From Pseudomonadota bacterium (GTDB lineage: Bacteria > Desulfobacterota > Anaeroferrophillalia > Anaeroferrophillales > Tharpellaceae), in assembly GCA_015486445.1 (NCBI GenBank), contig WFRT01000224.1:1-5351 (forward strand): a stretch of DNA of 5,351 nt, written 5' to 3'. The position numbers and the translations under genes were made by a program. Shown one piece after another: positions 1 through 5,351 of the stretch. The notes beneath the pieces were generated by a model that worked only from the letters and a program-made list of their open reading frames with translations, was not told the DNA's origin and did no database searches. Position 1 is the stretch's first letter. Each line of letters begins with the position of its first letter.

Positions 1-780
<780 letters not shown>

Positions 781-789
781 GTTTTGCTC

Positions 790-1281
790 ATGGCCCGGCG
801 CCGGCGCCTGATTCTGCTGCTGGTTATCGCGACCCTGATCCTGGTCCTGGACCAGTGGAGCAAGGCCGTCGCCCTCGACCAGCTGTCGCCGGTCTATGCC
901 CGCCAGGTGATCGAGGGTTTCTTCTCCCTGGTTCTGGTGATGAACTCCGGGGTTGCCTTCGGGGTTTTCAGCGGCATTGACAGTGCGCTGAAAGCTTATC
1001 TGCTGCTGGCCTTTTCCGGAATTACCGTGGCCCTGGTCCTGGTCTACTATTTTTTCGACCGCCACCTGGGCCCTCTTTCCTGCTGCGCCCTGGCCCTGGT
1101 GGTGGGTGGCGCCCTGGGAAACATGGTTGACCGCTGGCGCTATCACAAGGTTGTCGATTTTCTCGATTTTTACTGGCGGGGCTACCACTGGCCGGCTTTC
1201 AACCTGGCCGACTGCGCCATTACCGTCGGGGTCGGCCTGCTGCTGCTGGTGACCCTGTTCGGCGGGCGTCGGAGGGCTTGA
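790..1281 (+). CDS. lspA: Lipoprotein signal peptidase (signal peptidase II)
   Basis: An inner-membrane aspartyl protease that cuts the signal peptide from prolipoproteins just before the lipid-modified cysteine. The protein is about 163 residues, the normal family length. Four hydrophobic segments are visible at about residues 6-20, 69-89, 96-110 and 139-158. Family motifs are LDQWSK near residue 20, NSGVAFG at 52-58, GNMVDR at 110-115 and FNLAD at 137-141. By family knowledge D114 and D141 are the catalytic aspartate pair. The Arg-rich start (MARRRR) suits a positive-inside cytoplasmic N-terminus. The start is uncertain by two codons: ATG at 790 is used here, but a TTG at 784 lies a better distance (7 nt) from a weak GGCGGA at 771-776. 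It follows argG by at most 9 nt and precedes lgt by 2 nt, so co-transcription is likely. LspA acts after Lgt in the pathway. Confidence 0.96.
   Translation: MARRRRLILLLVIATLILVLDQWSKAVALDQLSPVYARQVIEGFFSLVLVMNSGVAFGVFSGIDSALKAYLLLAFSGITVALVLVYYFFDRHLGPLSCCALALVVGGALGNMVDRWRYHKVVDFLDFYWRGYHWPAFNLADCAITVGVGLLLLVTLFGGRRRA
1271..1276 (+). promoter_or_regulatory. Ribosome binding site for lgt, decides the TTG start at 1284
   Basis: GGAGGG lies inside the last codons of lspA. It is 7 nt from the TTG at 1284 but only 1 nt from the alternative TTG at 1278, which overlaps the lspA stop. Normal spacing favours 1284. The resulting N-terminus, MHPVLLKIGPLTLHTYG, also fits the usual Lgt start. Placement within lspA suggests translational coupling. 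Confidence 0.7.
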
Positions 1282-1283
1282 GC

Positions 1284-2054
1284 TTGCATCCCGTACTTTT
1301 GAAAATCGGGCCGCTGACCCTGCATACCTACGGTTTCTTTGTCGCCCTGGGATTTCTCCTGGGGCTTTTCTGGTGCAGCCGGGAGAGTCGCAGGCGCCGC
1401 CTGGACCCGGAAATTATCCCCGATCTTTTTTTCTACGTCGTCATCGCGGCCCTGGCCGGGGCCCGGTTGCTATATGTGCTGCTTAACTGGAAGTATTTTT
1501 ACGGCAACCCCCTGGCGGTGTTCAAAATCTGGGAAGGGGGACTGGTCTTTTACGGCGGTTTCCTGGCCGCAGTGCCGGTCCTGGTCTGGCGGATTCGGCG
1601 CTGGCAAAGGCCGGCTCTGGAGATTCTCGACGTAGCGGCCCCGGGACTGGTCCTGGCTCAGGCCGTGGGGCGCTTTGGCTGCCTCTCGGCGGGCTGCTGT
1701 TACGGCCGGGCCTGCCCGGGCCCGTTGGGCATCGTTTTTACGAGCCCGCTTTCCCATGCCCCGCTTAACCAGCCCCTGTACCCGACCCAGCTGTTTCACG
1801 CCGCCGCCGACTTCTTTATCTTCCTGGTGCTTGTCAGGTTGTCTGGAAAAGCGCCGCGCCGGGGAGTGGTGGCGGTCTGCTACCTCCTGCTTTATGGCCT
1901 GTTCCGTTTCACGATCGAGTTCTGGCGGGGCGATCCGCGCGGTTTTTTTGCCGGGTTTTCGACCTCGCAGTGGATCAGCCTCCTGTTGATCGCATGCGGC
2001 CTGCTGCTCTGGTTTCTCAAGGTGGGAAAGGGGGAGGGGAGTGCTGAAGAATAA
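1284..2054 (+). CDS. lgt: Prolipoprotein diacylglyceryl transferase
   Basis: An inner-membrane enzyme that moves a diacylglyceryl group from phosphatidylglycerol to the lipobox cysteine of prolipoproteins, the first maturation step before LspA. It is about 256 residues with roughly seven hydrophobic segments, as expected. Visible hallmarks (numbered from TTG 1284) are IGPLTLHTYG at 8-17, GGLVFYGGF at 86-94, GRFGCLSAGCCYG at 129-141, YPTQLF at 166-171, YGLFRFTIEFWRGD at 204-217 and the following STSQ. The GR motif Arg (R130), and R208 and E212 in FRFTIEF, match residues essential in E. coli Lgt. The signature is atypical: where E. coli has GRxGNFxNGExxG, this protein has Cys at the N146 and E151 positions and Tyr in place of H103. 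I recall this as a clade variant, so it is probably active. The start uses TTG with a strong GGAGGG. The 3' end overlaps maf by 14 nt. Confidence 0.95.
   Translation: MHPVLLKIGPLTLHTYGFFVALGFLLGLFWCSRESRRRRLDPEIIPDLFFYVVIAALAGARLLYVLLNWKYFYGNPLAVFKIWEGGLVFYGGFLAAVPVLVWRIRRWQRPALEILDVAAPGLVLAQAVGRFGCLSAGCCYGRACPGPLGIVFTSPLSHAPLNQPLYPTQLFHAAADFFIFLVLVRLSGKAPRRGVVAVCYLLLYGLFRFTIEFWRGDPRGFFAGFSTSQWISLLLIACGLLLWFLKVGKGEGSAEE
2027..2040 (+). promoter_or_regulatory. Purine-rich ribosome binding region for maf
   Basis: A run of A and G only, AAAGGGGGAGGGGA, within the end of lgt abuts the GTG at 2041. It holds several overlapping Shine-Dalgarno-like cores (AAGG, GGAGG-like), with GGGGAGG about 3 nt from the start. 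It supports GTG 2041 as the maf start and coupling to lgt translation, although the spacing is short for the best core. Confidence 0.5.
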
Positions 2055-2643
2055 AACTCCGCTGCTTTTGGCCTCGCAGTCGCCGCGTCGTCAGCAGATG
2101 TTGCGGCAGCTGGGTATTGAATTCAAGGTGGTCAACGTCGAAATCGAGGAGCTTTGCCGGGCCGGCGAGAGTCCTGATGATTTTGTCTGTCGCATGGCCC
2201 GGGAAAAGGCTTTGGCCGCGGCCGCGGCGTATCCCGGAGAATGGATCTTAAGTGCCGACACGATTGTCGTTCGGGATGCCGAGATCCTCGGAAAACCGGA
2301 CAGCCAGGAGGCGGCGGTGCGAATGTTGAATTCGTTGTCCGGACGCTGGCACCGGGTTATGACGGCCTTTACTCTGAAAAATTCCGTTTTGAAGCAGGAA
2401 TTTACCGAACTTGACACGAGCCGGGTCAAGCTGGTGCGGCTTGATCCTTTAACCATAGCCGCTTACGTGGCCGGCGGCGAGCCTCTCGACAAGGCCGGTG
2501 CCTATGCCGTGCAGGGGACAGGCGGAGCCTTTGTCGAAAGTCTTAAGGGCTGTCCGACGACGGTTGTCGGCCTGCCGCTGCCGCTCGTGGTGGGCCGCCT
2601 TGTCGCCTGTGGTATCGTTGCGCCGGGAGGACAGCCGGTTTGA
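2041..2643 (+). CDS. maf: Maf family nucleoside triphosphate pyrophosphatase (YhdE type, dTTP/UTP)
   Basis: A cytoplasmic house-cleaning enzyme that hydrolyses non-canonical or excess nucleoside triphosphates to the monophosphate plus pyrophosphate. At 200 residues it has the normal family length. Visible motifs are LASQSPRRQQML at 10-21 (the SxSPRR phosphate-binding motif), SADTIV at 71-76 with the family's catalytic D73, GKP at 84-86, LSGRWHRVMTA at 99-109, and GEPLDKAGAYAVQGTGGAFV at 146-165. The DKAGAY...QG block matches the YhdE subfamily (dTTP/UTP and modified pyrimidines) rather than YceF (m7GTP), so that substrate class is inferred. The start is GTG, overlapping the end of lgt by 14 nt, and places LLLASQSPRR at the usual distance from the N-terminus. 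It is followed after 25 nt by the yggS gene. No damage is seen. Confidence 0.95.
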   Translation: MLKNKTPLLLASQSPRRQQMLRQLGIEFKVVNVEIEELCRAGESPDDFVCRMAREKALAAAAAYPGEWILSADTIVVRDAEILGKPDSQEAAVRMLNSLSGRWHRVMTAFTLKNSVLKQEFTELDTSRVKLVRLDPLTIAAYVAGGEPLDKAGAYAVQGTGGAFVESLKGCPTTVVGLPLPLVVGRLVACGIVAPGGQPV

Positions 2644-2668
2644 CTGGTAGAGGTATAGAGTTGAAGAG

Positions 2669-3394
2669 ATGAGGGATACTGAGACTGAAGTTTTCAGGCA
2701 GCGCCTGAACCAGGTCCGGGAGCGCATGGCGGCGGCCTGCGCGCGGAGCGGCAGGGATCCTGACGAGGTTTGCCTGGTCGCGGTCAGCAAAACCTTTTCC
2801 TTTGACCGGGTTGCGGCCGCCAGCCGGGCCGGGCAGGTCGATTTCGGGGAAAACTACATGCAGGACTGTCTTGAAAAAATAACCCTGGCCCAGGCGCGAG
2901 GGATTGCCTGCCGCTGGCATTTCATCGGCCATCTGCAACGCAACAAGGCCCGGTTTCTCGATCACCGTTTCCATCTTTTTCATGGTCTCGACTCGCTCGC
3001 CCTGGCCCGGCGCCTGAATCACTACGGGGAGTTGGGAAATTACCGGGTTCCGGTTCTGGTGCAGGTGAACATTGCCACAGAAGCCAGCAAATCCGGGGTC
3101 GACCCGGCCCGGCTGTTTGCCTTTCTTGAGGAATTACGATATAATGAACAGCTTGACGTGCAGGGGTTGATGGCGATTCCCCCGGCCGGCCCGGCCGAGG
3201 AATCGAGACCCTGGTTTGCCGCCCTGCGCAACCTCTTTGAGCAGTCCCGGCAACGCCTGTTTTCCGACGCCCCCCGATTTCGTCATCTCTCGATGGGCAT
3301 GTCCGGGGATTTCGAGGTGGCGATTGAGGAAGGGGCCACCATTATCCGGGTTGGCACCCTGCTTTTCGGCAGTCGCGACAGGACCTTGTCATAA
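2669..3394 (+). CDS. yggS: Pyridoxal phosphate homeostasis protein (YggS/PLPBP family)
   Basis: A cytoplasmic PLP-binding protein related to the alanine racemase N-terminal barrel. The family has no established enzymatic activity and helps balance PLP and amino/keto acid pools. At 241 residues it is close to the family's usual 230 or so. Visible motifs are LVAVSKTF with the PLP-binding K41, DFGENYMQD at 58-66, WHFIGHLQRNKAR at 83-95, VNIATEASKSG at 133-143, GLMAIPP at 166-172, and LSMGMSGDFEVAIEEG at 207-222 followed by IRVGTLLFG, which form the phosphate-binding end. The ATG at 2669 is the only workable start: upstream in frame there is no other start codon before the TAG at 2648. Its Shine-Dalgarno is weak; GAAG/GAG lies very close and TAGAGG sits 15 nt away. 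It is 25 nt after maf. In many bacteria yggS lies beside proC; here no proC is seen. Confidence 0.95.
   Translation: MRDTETEVFRQRLNQVRERMAAACARSGRDPDEVCLVAVSKTFSFDRVAAASRAGQVDFGENYMQDCLEKITLAQARGIACRWHFIGHLQRNKARFLDHRFHLFHGLDSLALARRLNHYGELGNYRVPVLVQVNIATEASKSGVDPARLFAFLEELRYNEQLDVQGLMAIPPAGPAEESRPWFAALRNLFEQSRQRLFSDAPRFRHLSMGMSGDFEVAIEEGATIIRVGTLLFGSRDRTLS
3117..3145 (+). promoter_or_regulatory. Candidate sigma70-type promoter inside yggS, upstream of argH
   Basis: TTGCCT at 3117-3122 (4 of 6 to the -35 consensus) is followed after exactly 17 nt by a perfect TATAAT at 3140-3145. It lies in yggS, about 300 nt before argH, and could give argH and the lipoprotein their own transcript. The -10 comes from the Tyr-Asn codons of the protein, so chance is a real possibility. 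Confidence 0.3.
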
Positions 3395-3447
3395 GTTAAG
3401 TTCAGCTGGTTGGCATATATCTTTTATATCTTGAATATTAATAAGTT
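3395..3447 (+). other. AT-rich intergenic gap before argH
   Basis: This 53-nt stretch is the longest gap in the window and is clearly AT-richer than its surroundings. It contains a tandem TATATCTT pair, a TTGGCA (3410-3415, 5 of 6 to a -35) with only poor -10 partners (TTGAAT at 15 nt spacing or TATTAA at 20 nt), and no stem followed by a T-run, so no intrinsic terminator. No Shine-Dalgarno precedes the argH ATG. It may hold a weak promoter or a regulator site; neither is demonstrated. Confidence 0.45.
3416..3432 (+). repeat. Short tandem direct repeat TATATCTT x2
   Basis: TATATCTT occurs at 3416-3423 and again at 3425-3432, one base apart, giving a 9-nt period. It lies 15 nt before the argH start, where a regulator or RNA polymerase could bind. 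In so AT-rich a stretch it may be chance. It does not resemble the palindromic ARG box of ArgR as I know it. Confidence 0.6.
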
Positions 3448-4881
3448 ATGACTCAGAACGACGACGTCAAGAAACCCTGGGGAGGTAGATTTAATGTACC
3501 TACCGCTCGGGTGGTTGAAGAGTTTACCGCGTCAATCAATTTTGATCGTGAATTTTATGCCGAAGATATTGCCGGCAGTCTGGCCCACGCCCGCATGCTG
3601 GGGCGGCAGGGAATCATTTCTGAGGCCGACGTTAAGGCCATAGTTTCCGGTCTTCAGCGGATCAGGCAGGAGATTGAGGCCGGACAATTCAATTTTTCCC
3701 TGGCCCTGGAAGATATTCACATGAATATCGAGCATCGCCTCGGGGAGTTGATCGGGGCTGAAACCGCCGGCCGTCTCCATACCGGGCGCAGCCGCAACGA
3801 CCAGGTGGCGCTCGACCTGCGGCTTTTTTTGCGCCGCCGCCTGCGGCGAGTCTCCGGCCTGCTGCTTGACCTGATTGCGGCCCTGGTCGGGCAGGCCGAG
3901 TCCAACCTCGATGTGGTGATGCCGGGGTTTACCCATTTGCAACAGGCCCAGCCGGTGTTGTTTTCGCACCATATGATGGCCTACGTGGAAATGTTCAAAC
4001 GTGATTACGAGCGTCTACAGGAGGTTTTACGGCGTCTCAACATCAGTCCCCTGGGCTCCGGGGCCCTGGCCGGCACCAGCTTCCCCCTGGATCGGGAAAT
4101 GGTGGCCTGCGAACTCGGTATGGACGGCATCACGGCCAACAGCCTCGATGCCGTCAGTGATCGTGACAGTGCTTTGGAGGCGCTTTTCGCCCTCTCTTTG
4201 ATCATGATCCATTTATCCCGTATTTGTGAAGAGTTGATTCTCTGGTCGACGGTCCAGTTCGATTTTATCTCGTTAAGTGATTCTTTCTGTACCGGCAGCA
4301 GCATCATGCCGCAGAAAAAGAATCCCGATGTCCCGGAATTGATACGCGGAAAGTCGGGGCGGGTTGTGGGCTCCCTGGTCTCCCTTTTGGTTTTGATGAA
4401 ATCCCTGCCCCTCGCCTACAACAAGGACATGCAGGAAGACAAGGAGCCGTTGCTTGACGCCCTCACCACAGTTTCCGGATCGCTGCAGATCATGGCCGAC
4501 CTGATTAAAGAGATGGCCGTCAAGCCCGCAAAGATGTATTCCCAGGCCGGGGCCGGTTTTTCAACAGCGACCGAGGTAGCGGACTACCTGGTACGGAAAG
4601 GGCTGCCTTTTCGCATAGCGCATGAGATAGTCGGCTCCGTCGTGGCCTATTGTGAAAAGCAGAACAAGTCCCTTATCGATCTGACCATTTCGGAATGGCG
4701 TAATTTTTCGCCCCTGGTCGAAGATGACCTGTTTGTCCTTTTGAACCCGGAAGATGCGGTCGAGGCCAAGGATTTGCCGGGAGGTACGGCCAGCGCCCAG
4801 GTGAAACGACAGATTGAACGGATCAGGAGCTTTCTTGTCCAGGCCGAGAAAACGGGCGGGGGCGATGAAGCGAACAATTAA
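3448..4881 (+). CDS. argH: Argininosuccinate lyase
   Basis: A cytoplasmic enzyme that splits argininosuccinate into arginine and fumarate, the last step of arginine synthesis. It belongs to the fumarase/aspartase superfamily and normally works as a tetramer. The 477 residues slightly exceed the usual 455-465, mainly through a short C-terminal tail (about residues 466-477). Motifs in order are KPWGGRF at 9-15, EDIHMNIE at 88-95, HTGRSRNDQ at 111-119, GFTHLQQAQPV at 160-170 with the conserved H163, PLGSGALAGTSFPLDR at 201-216, and the superfamily signature GSSIMPQKKNP at 283-293, whose mobile-loop serine (S284/S285) is the catalytic acid/base by family knowledge. GLPFRIAHEIVG at 385-396 and GGTASAQV at 445-452 complete the fold. 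ATG 3448 places WGGRF at the usual position. There is no clear Shine-Dalgarno upstream. The 3' end overlaps the next gene by 17 nt. Confidence 0.97.
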   Translation: MTQNDDVKKPWGGRFNVPTARVVEEFTASINFDREFYAEDIAGSLAHARMLGRQGIISEADVKAIVSGLQRIRQEIEAGQFNFSLALEDIHMNIEHRLGELIGAETAGRLHTGRSRNDQVALDLRLFLRRRLRRVSGLLLDLIAALVGQAESNLDVVMPGFTHLQQAQPVLFSHHMMAYVEMFKRDYERLQEVLRRLNISPLGSGALAGTSFPLDREMVACELGMDGITANSLDAVSDRDSALEALFALSLIMIHLSRICEELILWSTVQFDFISLSDSFCTGSSIMPQKKNPDVPELIRGKSGRVVGSLVSLLVLMKSLPLAYNKDMQEDKEPLLDALTTVSGSLQIMADLIKEMAVKPAKMYSQAGAGFSTATEVADYLVRKGLPFRIAHEIVGSVVAYCEKQNKSLIDLTISEWRNFSPLVEDDLFVLLNPEDAVEAKDLPGGTASAQVKRQIERIRSFLVQAEKTGGGDEANN

Positions 4882-5351
4882 AATCCGTCTGGCCTCGTGT
4901 GTCCTGTTCGGTGCGGCAATTATCGTTTTGCTGCTGCTGACGGCGGGCTGTGGCAAAAAGGGTGACCCCGAACCCCCGAGTCTCGTGGTGCCGGCCAAAA
5001 TCGCCTCTTTGCGGGTCTTGGCCAAGCCGGGTCATACCTACCTGACCTGGTCTCTGCCGCATAAAAATACCGACGGCACCAGGCCGGCCGACTTGAAGGC
5101 TTTCAGGGTCTACAAAAAAACGGTTCCGGTTGGTGCTGACAGTTGCAAATTTTGTGATGAAGGCTTTAAGCCGTACCAGGTGTTGACCTTGAAGAATCCG
5201 GCCCACGGTTTTGTGCGCGGCGACTCTTTCTACCTGTCTCTGGCCTGGCCCGAGAAAGGTCGGATTAACGTTTTCTTTGTGGTCTCGCTTAACAGTCGGG
5301 GCTGGGAAAGCCCGGCCTCAGACAAAATTGCCGTCGACTGGCTTCCTCAAC
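4865..5351 (+). CDS. Lipoprotein with LptM-like N-terminus and fibronectin III-like domain (3' end outside window)
   Basis: The frame is open from ATG 4865 to the window edge, giving 162 visible residues with no stop. Residues 1-8 (MKRTIKIR) and a hydrophobic core to about 25 form a signal peptide ending in the lipobox LTAGC, so C29 is the predicted lipidated residue. Gly follows it, with no Asp, which suits outer-membrane sorting. The mature start CGKKGDPEPP resembles the CGLKGPLYFPP start of LptM (YifL), a lipoprotein that assists LPS transporter assembly. Residues about 43-160 look like one fibronectin type III beta-sandwich: YLTWSLP near 59-65, AFRVYKK at 79-85, VFFVVSLNSRGWESPAS at 136-152. 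A CxxC pair (C94, C97) sits in a loop and could form a periplasmic disulfide. It overlaps the end of argH by 17 nt, so translational coupling is likely. A lipoprotein after argH, often before lysA, is a layout I recall from Gram-negatives. Function is not established. Confidence 0.85.
   Translation, partial: MKRTIKIRLASCVLFGAAIIVLLLLTAGCGKKGDPEPPSLVVPAKIASLRVLAKPGHTYLTWSLPHKNTDGTRPADLKAFRVYKKTVPVGADSCKFCDEGFKPYQVLTLKNPAHGFVRGDSFYLSLAWPEKGRINVFFVVSLNSRGWESPASDKIAVDWLPQ

Noticed and set aside
2216..2227. Perfect 12-bp palindrome CCGCGGCCGCGG in maf.
   Set aside because: It is produced by consecutive GC-rich alanine codons in a helix of Maf; no second copy and no T-run follows, so it is neither a terminator nor a recognisable site.
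2543..3022. Minus-strand open frame of 159 residues across the maf-yggS junction.
   Set aside because: It lies antisense to two well-supported genes, has no recognisable motif and an Arg/Pro-rich composition typical of shadow frames in GC-rich DNA.
3395..3447. Possible transcription terminator between yggS and argH.
   Set aside because: There is no GC-rich stem followed by a T-run; the only pairing is a weak AT stem (ATATA/TATAT), so a terminator is not supported.
3479..3496. Strong Shine-Dalgarno-like GGGGAGGT followed 7-8 nt later by an ATG near the start of argH.
   Set aside because: The ATG at 3494 is out of frame with argH and opens only a frame of about 50 codons. The GGAGGT arises from the conserved Trp-Gly-Gly-Arg codons of ArgH, so it is explained by the protein.
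4561..5025. Minus-strand open frames opposite the end of argH and the lipoprotein start (also 4823-5206).
   Set aside because: They are antisense to argH and to a lipoprotein frame with a clear signal peptide and lipobox; no protein family features are visible.

Overview
The window is one uninterrupted run of plus-strand genes: the end of argG, then lspA, lgt, maf, a yggS-type gene, argH, and the start of a lipoprotein gene that runs off the right edge. Coding density is very high. The only gaps are 9 nt or less, 2 nt, 25 nt and 53 nt, and lgt/maf and argH/lipoprotein overlap. The DNA is GC-rich, the genes are bacterial, and lipoprotein processing genes sit beside an outer-membrane-type lipoprotein, so a Gram-negative host is likely. 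The Lgt variant with a Cys-rich signature (GRFGC...GCCYG) and a fibronectin-III lipoprotein directly after argH remind me of Desulfobacterota (former Deltaproteobacteria). That placement rests on memory of family patterns, not on a search.

Layout: 1-780 is the C-terminal two thirds of argininosuccinate synthase. 790-2054 holds signal peptidase II and prolipoprotein diacylglyceryl transferase, the two core lipoprotein-maturation enzymes. 2041-3394 holds two metabolite-housekeeping genes, a Maf-type nucleotide pyrophosphatase and the PLP-homeostasis protein YggS/PLPBP. 3395-3447 is the only AT-rich non-coding gap and carries a small tandem repeat and a weak promoter-like element. 3448-4881 is argininosuccinate lyase. 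4865 to the end is a lipoprotein whose mature N-terminus resembles the small LPS-transport chaperone lipoprotein LptM, here followed by a fibronectin type III-like domain containing a CxxC pair.

Functionally, argG and argH encode the last two steps of arginine synthesis (citrulline to argininosuccinate to arginine plus fumarate), but four unrelated genes lie between them. Lgt and LspA would act in sequence on lipoprotein precursors such as the product of the last gene. The window looks mainly like ordinary core chromosome. I saw no mobile element, CRISPR array, tRNA or rRNA. The items most worth checking are the LptM-like/FN3 lipoprotein, the altered Lgt signature, and the split arg pair with possible separate transcription of argH.
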